NCBI RefSeq assembly: GCF_003939025.1
Contig: NZ_RQIH01000008.1
Location: 186,001-250,000, forward strand
Direction of reading: 5' to 3'
DNA: 64,000 nucleotides
Origin: Rhizobium sophoriradicis
Lineage (GTDB): Bacteria; Pseudomonadota; Alphaproteobacteria; Rhizobiales; Rhizobiaceae
Under the pieces are notes generated by a model. It did no database searches. It was not told where the DNA came from and worked only from the letters and a program-made list of their open reading frames with translations. Positions 37,698 to 45,714 of the stretch are shown here, piece by piece. Within the stretch, counting starts at the first letter, position 1, and each line of letters begins with the position of its first letter. Made by a program: the position numbers and the translations under genes.

Positions 37698-38650
37698 GCC
37701 TCGTCCTCCCGCTGGCGGCGGAACTGGAAAATCGTGACCGCGAGCACAAGGAAGAACAGCACCAACGAAATCATGCTGGAATAGCCGAGATCCCAGGAAA
37801 TGAAGGCCTCGTTATAGATGTGGTAGACGAGGACGAGCGTCGATGTGCCGGGGCCGCCCTGGGTGATCATGAAGATCTGATCGAACACCTTGAAGGACTG
37901 GATCGTCAGCATGACGGTGACGAAGAAGGTGGTCGGCCCGAGCTGCGGCACGGTGACATGGATGAACTTCTGCCAGGAATTGGCGCCGTCGAGATCGGCA
38001 GCCTCGTAGAGTTCGGAATTGATCCCCTGCAGGCCGGCCAGATAGATGACCATGTAATAGCCCATGTTCTTCCAGATGCCGAAGAGGATCACCGTCACCA
38101 TCGCCCAGTGGCGGTCGGCCGCCCATCCCGGCATGTTCTTGGGGTCGAGGCCGAGCGTGTAGAGGATCATGTTCACCGGTCCCATCTCGGGATTGAAGAT
38201 CATGTTCCAGACGACGGCGACGGCGACCAGCGAGGCGACATAGGGGAAGAACATTGCCGTGCGGAAGAAATTCCGCCCGGCGATCCTCTGGTTGAGGAGG
38301 ACGGCGAGGCCGAGCGCGCAGAGCAGCGTCGCCGGCACCGAGGCGACCGTATAGATGATCGTGTTCCAGAAGGCGGCGACGAAGGCCTTGTCGTCGAACA
38401 GCCGCCAGAAATTATCCAGCCCGGCGAATGTGATCGCATTCGAGCCGTCCCAATGCATGAAGGCGAGTGCGAAGGCGAAGAGGATCGGGCCGAGCGTGAA
38501 GACGGCAAAACCGATGAAATTCGGCGCGATGAAGGAATAGGCGACCAGCGCGCTGCGGATCTTCCGCTGCCGCTTGGATAGAGCCGCGGCCTTCCGGCGT
38601 GGCGTTGCCGGGACGCCATCCCTAGCGATGACCGAATTCGATATGGACAC
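37694..38650 (-). CDS. Sugar ABC transporter permease (MalF type)
   Basis: A 318-residue permease with about six transmembrane segments; the EAA loop reads EAADLDGANSWQKFIHVTVP. A GTG at 38650 preceded by AGGAGG is taken as the start; the 41 codons further upstream have no site and are unlike the family. It is the first gene of the minus-strand operon and diverges from the heparinase gene. Confidence 0.9.
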   Translation of the reverse strand: MSISNSVIARDGVPATPRRKAAALSKRQRKIRSALVAYSFIAPNFIGFAVFTLGPILFAFALAFMHWDGSNAITFAGLDNFWRLFDDKAFVAAFWNTIIYTVASVPATLLCALGLAVLLNQRIAGRNFFRTAMFFPYVASLVAVAVVWNMIFNPEMGPVNMILYTLGLDPKNMPGWAADRHWAMVTVILFGIWKNMGYYMVIYLAGLQGINSELYEAADLDGANSWQKFIHVTVPQLGPTTFFVTVMLTIQSFKVFDQIFMITQGGPGTSTLVLVYHIYNEAFISWDLGYSSMISLVLFFLVLAVTIFQFRRQREDEA

Positions 38651-38795
38651 CGATGCTTCCTCCTGGTCGGCATTCTGCAACTGGCGGCTTCTGGGCTTCT
38701 CTAGCCTAAAACGCAGAGCCGTTCGGGCGGATAGGTGCCGCCTGTTCTTCCTCCAGCCAAGGACATAGCACATCTCCGGTATTGGTCAAACAAGT

Positions 38796-38810
38796 TATGA
38801 ATAGATCATA
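38796..38810. promoter_or_regulatory. Inverted repeat in the divergent promoter of the lyase locus
   Basis: TATGA-N5-TCATA, a perfect 5-bp inverted repeat in an AT-rich stretch between the permease and heparinase genes. It could bind a GntR- or similar-type regulator encoded elsewhere; no regulator gene lies adjacent. Confidence 0.4.
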
Positions 38811-38897
38811 CAAATTTTATGGCAAGCGCCAAAAACATATGATAGGTGGGGATGAAGGCCAGACGCCCGTCAATGTTTTTCCGGTGCGGGGAGGGAT

Positions 38898-40691
38898 ATG
38901 TTCAGCGAGATTTCAGGCGCGTTGCCGGACATCCTCGGCGATTTCACGCCGGGAGCCGTCTCCTCCGATCGCGAGAGATGGAAAGCGGTGCCGCAGGCCT
39001 TGCGGGATGTGGTCGTCCGCGACGCGGAAGCCACGCTTGCGCGAACATGGCCTCTGATCACCGCCTCGGATTACCGGGAATATACGGCCACGGGCAATCG
39101 CTCGCGCTTCGAGGAGCTTTATTTCACGCGGCGGCGGATGCTCAACGATCTGGTGCTGGGCGAACTTATCGAAGGCAACGGGCGGTTCCTGCCCGGGATC
39201 GTCGACGGCATCGTCCTGATCGCGGAAGAAAGCGGCTGGCAGCTGCCGGCGCACAATGCTTATGGGCGCGGCGGCCCGCGTCTGCCGCTGCCCGATACTT
39301 CACAACCGGTGATCGATCTCTTCGCCGCCGAAACGGCAGCCCTTCTGGCAACGATCGTCGCCTTGCTCGGCGATGCGCTCGACGGCATCAGCCCGGAGAT
39401 TGCCGCGCGTGTGAACCGCGAGATTGAGGCCCGCATCCTGACGCCCTATCTCGGCCGGCATTTCTGGTGGATGGGCAGCGGCGACGAGCGGATGAACAAC
39501 TGGACCGCCTGGATCACCCAGAACGTCCTGTTGGCCACCTTCTCGCTGAAGACCGATCAGCCGACGCGCCGCGCCGTTGCCGAAAAGGCGCTCGGCAGTC
39601 TCGATGCCTTCCTCAAGGACTACGCCGAGGACGGCGCCTGCGAGGAGGGCGTGGTCTATTACCGCCATGCCGCACTCTGCCTACACGGCGCGCTGACCGT
39701 GCTCGATCGTGTCGCGCCCGGCCTGTTCGACGGGATCTGGCGGCAGCCGAAGATCCGCAACATGGCCGAGTATATCGCCCACATGCATGTGGCCGGCCGC
39801 CATTATTTCAACTTCGCGGATTCCTCTGCCGTGGTCGAACCCTGCAGCGTGCGCGAATATCTGTTCGGCGAGGCGGTCGGCTCCGAAATGCTCGCGGCCT
39901 TCGCCGCAGCCGACCGGGCGGCGGCCGAGAGACCGCATCTGCCGGAGGAATGGAACCTCTGGTATCGCGTGCAGGAGCTGCTGACCGGCCCCGCAATTCC
40001 GAAGGTCGAGGCGAATCCTGTGTCCAAGCGGGATATCTTCTATCCCGGCATCGGCCTGTTCATCGCCCGCGACGGGCAGTTTTCGCTTGCCGTCAAGGGC
40101 GGCAACAATGGCGAAGGCCACAATCACAACGATGTCGGCAGCATGACGCTCTACAAGAACGGACGCCCGTTCCTGATCGATGTCGGCGTCGAGACCTATA
40201 CCTCCAAGACCTTCTCGCTTGGGCGTTACGAGATCTGGACGATGCAGTCGGCCTATCACAACCTGCCGACTTTCTCCGGCATCATGCAGGCCGCCGGGGA
40301 AGCCTTCGGCGCCAGGGATGTAGAGGTCGAATTCGGCGAGGAGTGTGCGCGCATATCCCTCGATATTGCAGGCGCCTATCCAGAGGAAGCGCAACTGCGC
40401 AGCTATCGCCGCACAGTCTCCTTGCTGCGCGGGCGCCATGTCGAGATCGTCGACACCCAAGACGGCGACCGGCCGGCTGTCCTGTCGCTGATGACGTGCC
40501 TCGCGCCGACCGTCAACTCCGACAGAATAGATCTCGCCGATCTCGGCAACATTTTTGTCGAGGGCGCCGGCGAAATCGAAGTCGATGAGATCGAGGTCAA
40601 TGACATCAGGCTGAGATCGGCCTGGCCCGAGCAGCTCTACCGGCTGCGTCTGCCGCTCGCCGGCAATCGCCTGAAATTGCAGATCAATTAG
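38898..40691 (+). CDS. Heparinase II/III-like polysaccharide lyase
   Basis: A 597-residue protein. The N-terminal alpha/alpha toroid covers about residues 40-350 (MNNWTAWITQNVLLATF; VVYYRHAALCLHGAL; catalytic-type Tyr and His present). The C-terminal beta-sandwich has the heparinase signature GHNHNDVGSMTLYKNGRPFL near residue 410. There is no signal peptide, unlike most lyases that attack polymers outside the cell, so it probably cuts imported oligosaccharides. The ATG follows GGGAGGG. It diverges from the ABC/GH88 operon and precedes a discoidin-like gene by 34 bp. The glycan is unknown; rhizobial acidic exopolysaccharide or plant glucuronoglycans are options. Confidence 0.85.
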   Translation: MFSEISGALPDILGDFTPGAVSSDRERWKAVPQALRDVVVRDAEATLARTWPLITASDYREYTATGNRSRFEELYFTRRRMLNDLVLGELIEGNGRFLPGIVDGIVLIAEESGWQLPAHNAYGRGGPRLPLPDTSQPVIDLFAAETAALLATIVALLGDALDGISPEIAARVNREIEARILTPYLGRHFWWMGSGDERMNNWTAWITQNVLLATFSLKTDQPTRRAVAEKALGSLDAFLKDYAEDGACEEGVVYYRHAALCLHGALTVLDRVAPGLFDGIWRQPKIRNMAEYIAHMHVAGRHYFNFADSSAVVEPCSVREYLFGEAVGSEMLAAFAAADRAAAERPHLPEEWNLWYRVQELLTGPAIPKVEANPVSKRDIFYPGIGLFIARDGQFSLAVKGGNNGEGHNHNDVGSMTLYKNGRPFLIDVGVETYTSKTFSLGRYEIWTMQSAYHNLPTFSGIMQAAGEAFGARDVEVEFGEECARISLDIAGAYPEEAQLRSYRRTVSLLRGRHVEIVDTQDGDRPAVLSLMTCLAPTVNSDRIDLADLGNIFVEGAGEIEVDEIEVNDIRLRSAWPEQLYRLRLPLAGNRLKLQIN

Positions 40692-40725
40692 AGAGTTAGA
40701 GCATGATGTCCTCCGGAGGTCGAGC

Positions 40726-41574
40726 ATGGAATTGACGCTGAAGATCGTGGATGCCGACGGGTTCGTGCGGGCAAGCGCCACCGGGCGGGACGAGACCTTT
40801 CTGGTCTATCGCCAGGATTATCGCGAGGGCGACTGTGTCGTCGTCGAAGCTTCCGAACCCGGGCATCTCTTTCTCGCCTTGGACAGCGCGATCCAGCCCG
40901 GTTTTGTCTACATTAGGGAAAGCGCCTACTCGCTCGCCGTGCCTTTCGACGATAAGCGCAAGTCCTATTCGCCGAATGCCTTCAAGGGGGACATCCACCG
41001 GCTTTCAGCGAGAAAGGCGCGGCCCGACGAACTCGCGCAGCGGCGCAATCTCGCTCTGAACCCCTGGGACGACCACGCCAATCGGGCGCTCTTCCCGCAT
41101 GCGCGGGCCAATGTCGAGACCCGCGGCGAAGCGGTCTTTGCGGCGCGCAATGCGATCGACGGGGAAAAGGCCAACGATAATCACGGATTCTGGCCCTATA
41201 CGAGTTGGGGCATCAATCGCGACCCCGAAGCGACGCTGACGGTGGAGTTCGGTAGGCCCGTCCGGATTGATGAGATCGTCTTCTACCTCAGGGCCGATTT
41301 CCCGCATGATTCCTGGTGGGAGCAGGCGAGCGTCACCTTCTCGAACGGCAAGACCCGCTCCTTTTCGTTGACAAAAACCGGCGCCGCGCAATGTTTTTCC
41401 ATCGAGCCCTACATCGTCGAATGGGTGGAGCTGCACGGCTTGGTTAAGGCCGAGGACGGTTCGCCTTTTCCGGCGCTGACGCAGATCGAAATCTGGGGAG
41501 CAGAGGCGTTGGGCGCCGCAGCCGTCGCTGCCGAAGATCAGACCGGTCACGCCGCTCTTTCTGTTCCTCTATGA
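40726..41574 (+). CDS. Discoidin (F5/8 C)-like carbohydrate-binding protein, function unknown
   Basis: The protein has 282 residues in two parts. Residues 1-110 form a beta-rich N-terminal region (FLVYRQDYREGDCVVVEA). Residues 120-265 read like a discoidin-type jelly roll (AIDGEKANDNHGFWPYTSWG, VEFGRPVRIDEIVFYLRADF, VEWVELHGLVK). No catalytic family is recognised and there is no signal peptide, which is odd for a lectin-like protein. The ATG follows CCGGAGG. It is paired with the heparinase-like gene and may assist it or be an enzyme of a new type. Its 3' end overlaps the convergent GlxA-type gene by 6 bp. Confidence 0.72.
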   Translation: MELTLKIVDADGFVRASATGRDETFLVYRQDYREGDCVVVEASEPGHLFLALDSAIQPGFVYIRESAYSLAVPFDDKRKSYSPNAFKGDIHRLSARKARPDELAQRRNLALNPWDDHANRALFPHARANVETRGEAVFAARNAIDGEKANDNHGFWPYTSWGINRDPEATLTVEFGRPVRIDEIVFYLRADFPHDSWWEQASVTFSNGKTRSFSLTKTGAAQCFSIEPYIVEWVELHGLVKAEDGSPFPALTQIEIWGAEALGAAAVAAEDQTGHAALSVPL

Positions 41575-42579
41575 ACCCAAGGCCGGCCTCGGCCGCGCTG
41601 CGCTCGGCGGGCTGTCGTACAGACGGTTCCACGCTCGGCGCAGCTGCCGGGCCGAGCCGAAGCCTGAGCGCATTGCCACAGCCTCCATATCCAGCCGTGA
41701 ACCGGCGAGCATTTCGCGGGCAAGCGCCACGCGCATGCGGTTGACGAAATCCGTGACGCTCATGCCGGTCTGCTCGTTGAACAGCCGCGAGAGGTTCCGC
41801 GGACTGGCACCGCTGAGGTGCGCAAGCGAGGCGACCGACCAGTCGCGAGTGGGATCGGCGGCGACGGCATCCTGTGCACGATGAATGACCGGATGGATAT
41901 GGTTACGGCCTTCGAGCCAGGGCGAAAGCTGCGGGTCCGAGCCGGCGCGCCTGAGATAGACGACGAGATATCGCGCCACCGCAAGCGCGCACGCATGTCC
42001 CGCCGCTTCGGCGACGATATACAGCATGAGATCAATGCCGGCGGTGATGCCGGCGCTCGTCAGGCGCTCTCCATCCTCAACATAGAGGCGGTTGTCCCGG
42101 ATGCGCGCGGTAGGCGCGAGTCTGGCCAGGTCTTCCATGCAGCCGTGATGGGTGGTGCATTCGCGGCCATCGAGCATTCCGGCCTCGGCGGCGAGCAGGG
42201 CGCCGGAGCAGATCGAGACCAATCGAACTCCCGGACGGATGCCGCGCTTCAGCCATGCGACGATGGCGGCCTGCGCGGCGCGCTCCTGCCCGTCCCAGGG
42301 ACGGTTGTTCTCCATCGGCGCGTCGGCGCTGCCCGCGATGACCACGAGCGCCCGATCGGGCAAGCGCTCCGGCAGGGTGGCGACGCCGGTGACGGAAAGG
42401 CCGATCGAGCTGCCGACCGTTGCCGAAGGGCCGATATAGGTGACGCTGAAGCGCACCGCCTGCTGTTCGAGATTGGCCTTGCGCAGCACTTCGATCGGAC
42501 CGGCGACGTCGAGCAGCAGCACGCGCGGCGGCACGACGACGAAAACGGGAATCTCGAAGGGCTGCGCGACTTCCGTCAT
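41569..42579 (-). CDS. GlxA-family (DJ-1/PfpI + AraC) transcriptional regulator
   Basis: A 336-residue regulator. The N-terminal DJ-1/PfpI-like domain (residues 1-190) has an elbow Cys in VSICSGALLAAEAG. The C-terminal AraC-type double helix-turn-helix (about 225-325) reads SVASLAHLSGASPRNLSRLFNEQ in two parts, then AVAMRSGFGSARQLRRA. The family often controls amide or quaternary amine metabolism. Its start overlaps the stop of the isochorismatase-type gene by 4 bp, so they are co-translated. The target is unknown. Confidence 0.88.
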   Translation of the reverse strand: MTEVAQPFEIPVFVVVPPRVLLLDVAGPIEVLRKANLEQQAVRFSVTYIGPSATVGSSIGLSVTGVATLPERLPDRALVVIAGSADAPMENNRPWDGQERAAQAAIVAWLKRGIRPGVRLVSICSGALLAAEAGMLDGRECTTHHGCMEDLARLAPTARIRDNRLYVEDGERLTSAGITAGIDLMLYIVAEAAGHACALAVARYLVVYLRRAGSDPQLSPWLEGRNHIHPVIHRAQDAVAADPTRDWSVASLAHLSGASPRNLSRLFNEQTGMSVTDFVNRMRVALAREMLAGSRLDMEAVAMRSGFGSARQLRRAWNRLYDSPPSAARPRPALGS

Positions 42580-43142
42580 GCGGCGAGTTGCTCAGCGCGC
42601 CCCGCCAGCGCCTGTTCGACGGTTGAGATCCTTGCGAAACGGCCCGACAGGACCAGTTCCGTGCGGCCGCGTATTTCCCCGGCGCTCCAGGTGCGTCCCG
42701 CCGCGTCGGTCATCGGGAAAGTCAGCGTCGCTTCGCCGACATAATCGACCTGATAGCCGAGATCCGATGCGTGGCGGGTCGTGGTCTCGCAGCACTGTTC
42801 GGTGCGGATGCCCGAGACGATGATGCGACGGACGCCGTTCTCGGTCAGCCAGACGTCGAGACCGGAGCCGACGAGCGCGCTGTGACGGCTCTTTTTGAAG
42901 GTCACGTCGGGGGCGATCCTCAGCGGAGCGAGCGTCCTGACGAAGCCCCAGCTTTCCGAAAACGGCCCGCTTCCATCGACATGGAAGATCTGAACGACGG
43001 GTATCCCGCTTGCCGCCGCGCCATCGATCAGAGCCTGCTGGCGATCGATATAGCCGGATGCGAGGCTTTCATCCCAATAATCGCGCTGCCGGAAGGACTC
43101 CTGAGCGTCGATGACGAGAAGTATGGTTTCATGGCCGGACAT
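42576..43142 (-). CDS. Isochorismatase-family cysteine hydrolase
   Basis: A 188-residue alpha/beta hydrolase of the isochorismatase/nicotinamidase fold. The catalytic triad is visible as Asp in VIDAQESF, Lys in FKKSRHSA and Cys in RTEQCCETTTR, with the cis-peptide region SGIRTEQ. Members hydrolyse amides, isochorismate or carbamoyl compounds; the sequence does not fix which. It overlaps the GlxA-type regulator gene, which suggests that regulator responds to the hydrolase substrate or product. Confidence 0.86.
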   Translation of the reverse strand: MSGHETILLVIDAQESFRQRDYWDESLASGYIDRQQALIDGAAASGIPVVQIFHVDGSGPFSESWGFVRTLAPLRIAPDVTFKKSRHSALVGSGLDVWLTENGVRRIIVSGIRTEQCCETTTRHASDLGYQVDYVGEATLTFPMTDAAGRTWSAGEIRGRTELVLSGRFARISTVEQALAGRAEQLAA

Positions 43143-43347
43143 TTCTTGCTCCGTGGATGTTGATCATGAAGCCATATTCGGTGATCCCTGGACAGAGGAA
43201 AATGCACGCGTCGGACAAATAGCGGACACTTCGCGCCAACTAAGGCGGAAGGCAGCCCGATGCCGCGAACGGTGGACGCGATCGAATGTTGCCGCCCTTC
43301 CATGCGCCCGCTTCCGCGAGCCCCTCCGCACGTGCTAAGGGGATTGG

Positions 43348-44016
43348 ATGCGACTGCTTGTGGTGGAGGACAACAAGGAACTGGCGGCCTGGCTGGGCAA
43401 AGCCCTGCGGCAGGCGCAATATACGATCGACATTGCCTATGACGGCGAAGACGCGGAGCATCTGCTCAAGGTGGCGGAATATTCGGCGATGATCCTCGAC
43501 CTTTCGCTGCCGAAGCTCGACGGATTGACGCTCCTGAAGCGGCTGAGACAATCAGGCAACAAGCTCCCGGTCATCATCCTGACCGCCAATGCGAGCCTCG
43601 ACGGCCGCGTGGCCGGGCTCGACAGCGGCGCCGACGATTACCTCGCCAAGCCCTTCGAAATCGCCGAACTCGAAGCCAGGATCCGCGCGGTGGTGCGCCG
43701 CGGGCAGGACCGGGCCTCGTCGGAAATCACCGTCGGAAACCTGCGTTTTTCCGGCGGCACACGGCAGTTCTTCGTCGAGGGCGAGCCGCTGCCATTGACG
43801 CCGCGCGAATATGCGGTTCTCGAGCAGCTGGTTATGAAGCTCGGCAACACGGTCTCGAAGGCCGCCCTGTCGGAAAGCGTCTTCGGTTTCGATGACGAGG
43901 CGGATCCGAGCGCCATCGAAATCTATGTCCATAGGCTTCGAAAGAAGCTCGAGGCCAGCTCCGTGCAAATCGCGACGTTGCGCGGCCTCGGCTATCTCCT
44001 CAGACATGTTCAGTAG
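43348..44016 (+). CDS. OmpR-family response regulator (TctD-like)
   Basis: A 222-residue regulator. The receiver domain carries the acidic pair in VVEDNKE, the phospho-Asp in MILDLSLPKLDG, and Thr and Lys switch residues in ILTANAS and YLAKPFE. The C-terminal winged helix is LTPREYAVLEQL to VHRLRKKLEA. The ATG follows AAGGGG. Its stop overlaps the kinase start by 11 bp. Sequence style is that of TctD, but no tricarboxylate transporter genes are adjacent, so the name is not assigned. Confidence 0.91.
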   Translation: MRLLVVEDNKELAAWLGKALRQAQYTIDIAYDGEDAEHLLKVAEYSAMILDLSLPKLDGLTLLKRLRQSGNKLPVIILTANASLDGRVAGLDSGADDYLAKPFEIAELEARIRAVVRRGQDRASSEITVGNLRFSGGTRQFFVEGEPLPLTPREYAVLEQLVMKLGNTVSKAALSESVFGFDDEADPSAIEIYVHRLRKKLEASSVQIATLRGLGYLLRHVQ

Positions 44017-45406
44017 CGTCTACAGCAAAATCGGCGCCGCCTTCGGCCGGCTCAGCCAGAGCCTCAGGGTGCAGTTGCTTTTCCTGGTGCTGCTGACGCT
44101 ATTCGGCGCGATCGGCTTCAATCTCTACGACAGCTTTTGGTCGGCCGACGCGACAGCGAGACTGGTGACGGACCGCACGCTTCTGGCCTCGGCCCGCGTC
44201 ATTGCCGAGGCGGTGCGCGTCGACGAGGGCGGCAATGTCCAGGTCGATGTGCCGCCCGCAGCGCTCGAGATGTTCGATACGGGGTTCGGCGACCGCGTTT
44301 TTTACCAGGTGACCACCGTGTGGGGCAATCTGGTGAGCGGCTTTCCCGATTTGCCGCTGCCGGCCGCTCAGCGTGTCGGCGAGGACCACGCCTTCCATGG
44401 TGCCGATGTGCGCGTGCTGATGCTCGACCATCCCGTCGTCGGGCTTCCCAATGACGGCACGATTTCCGTGACCGTCGCGGTGACGCATAAGAGCCAATAT
44501 GCGATGCGAAGGCAGCTCTGGCTGTCGGATTTTTCGAAGCAGTTCGTGCTGGTCTTCTTGGCGAGCCTGGTAACCATTCTTGGGCTGCAGCGCGGCCTTG
44601 CGCCGGCCCTCAGGCTGCGCGACGCGGTGCGAGAGCGCGGCCGCAACCGTTTTGATCCGCTGCCGCCGGAGATGGTTCAGAGCGAGCTGCGCCCACTCGT
44701 CCATGCGTTGAACGACCATATGCAGCGCGTCCAGAGCCAGATGGCGGCGCAGCGGCGGTTCGTATCGAATGCAGCGCATCAGCTCAGAACGCCGCTCGCG
44801 CTGATTTCGACGCAGGCGAGCGTGGCTGCCCGCGAAGGCGATGCGGTTCGCCGCGACGAGGCGCTGGTGGCGCTTCGCACGAGCACCCGGCAGATTTCGC
44901 GCCTCGCCGGCCAGCTCCTGACCTTGTCGCGGGCCGAGCCCGGCAGCCGGCGCCCGCGTGGCGACGTGACCGATCTCAGCAAGGCCGCCCGCGAGATATT
45001 GGAAGCGCATGCCGAAGAGGCGCTGAAGCGCAACATCGATGTCGGCCTGGAAGCGGACGGCCCCGTCATCGTCGAGGGCGACGGCACGATGCTGCGCGAA
45101 ATGCTGGTCAACCTCATCGACAATGCAATCCGCTACAGCGGCGCGGATGGACGGGTGACCGTCTCGGTCGGACAGGCGGACGGAAGTGCAGTCGTGACCG
45201 TGGAGGACAGTGGTCTGGGCATTCCCGAGAGTGAGCGCGACCATGTCTTTGAACGCTTCTACCGGATCATGGGAACCGAAAGCGAGGGAAGCGGCCTCGG
45301 GCTTGCGATCGTTCGCGAGGTCGTCGAAGGCGCCGGAGGTTGGGTGTCGCTCGGCGATGCGGAAGGCGGCGGTCTCATTGTGACGGTGCGGCTGCCGCTT
45401 GCTTAG
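44006..45406 (+). CDS. Membrane sensor histidine kinase (TctE-like)
   Basis: A 466-residue sensor partner of the preceding regulator. The first membrane segment (VQLLFLVLLTLFGAIGFNLY) is near residue 25, then a periplasmic 2CSK_N-type domain to about residue 165, and the second segment (FVLVFLASLVTILGL) is at about 175. The phospho-His is in NAAHQLRTPLALI, followed by the HATPase N box NLIDNAIRYSG and G box GSGLGLAIVREV. The start at 44006 is inside the regulator's last codons, which couples their translation. The ligand is unknown. Confidence 0.91.
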   Translation: MFSSVYSKIGAAFGRLSQSLRVQLLFLVLLTLFGAIGFNLYDSFWSADATARLVTDRTLLASARVIAEAVRVDEGGNVQVDVPPAALEMFDTGFGDRVFYQVTTVWGNLVSGFPDLPLPAAQRVGEDHAFHGADVRVLMLDHPVVGLPNDGTISVTVAVTHKSQYAMRRQLWLSDFSKQFVLVFLASLVTILGLQRGLAPALRLRDAVRERGRNRFDPLPPEMVQSELRPLVHALNDHMQRVQSQMAAQRRFVSNAAHQLRTPLALISTQASVAAREGDAVRRDEALVALRTSTRQISRLAGQLLTLSRAEPGSRRPRGDVTDLSKAAREILEAHAEEALKRNIDVGLEADGPVIVEGDGTMLREMLVNLIDNAIRYSGADGRVTVSVGQADGSAVVTVEDSGLGIPESERDHVFERFYRIMGTESEGSGLGLAIVREVVEGAGGWVSLGDAEGGGLIVTVRLPLA

Positions 45407-45468
45407 ATCGGAGAGGTATCAAACGAAAGCCGGGCTTGTGTCGCGGCTGTCCGGTTCGAACCTCATGG

Positions 45469-45610
45469 CTGCCCCTCACCCTAACCCTCTTCCCGTAAAC
45501 GGGGCGAGGGGACTTGCCCTGCGAGAGAGTGACAGGGAATGGAGAGGTCGCGGCATCTTCCCTTCTCCCCGCAGGCGGGGAGAAGGTGGCGGCAGCCGGA
45601 TGAGGGGCAG
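45469..45610. repeat. RIME-type rhizobial intergenic mosaic repeat
   Basis: A 142-bp element bounded by inverted CTGCCCCTCA and TGAGGGGCAG. It contains two hairpins: an imperfect one near 45482-45508, and a 12-bp perfect stem CCTTCTCCCCGC / GCGGGGAGAAGG at 45561-45586. On the minus strand the left end reads CCCCTCATCCGGCTGCCGCC, which is the familiar RIME sequence of Rhizobium and Agrobacterium relatives. It lies between convergent genes, the usual place. These repeats are non-autonomous and of unknown function. Confidence 0.85.
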
Positions 45611-45647
45611 GCGCCAGACGAAGCGGGCAGAGACGAGCCTTGCCATC

Positions 45648-45678
45648 AAAAAACGAAGACCGGGCTTCACGCCCGGCC
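45648..45678 (-). terminator. Rho-independent terminator of the 48.5-45.7 kb ABC operon
   Basis: On the minus strand, GGCCGGGC, a short loop, GCCCGGTC, then a run of six T a few bases further. It lies about 36 bp beyond the permease stop. Confidence 0.85.
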
Positions 45679-45714
45679 TTCATTTCGATCTGCCTTGGGA
45701 GGAGGCCGATCCGA

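Noticed and set aside
45407..45468. GGTTCGAACC-like sequence resembling a tRNA T-arm near 45452
   Set aside because: No acceptor stem, anticodon arm or D-arm can be paired around it.
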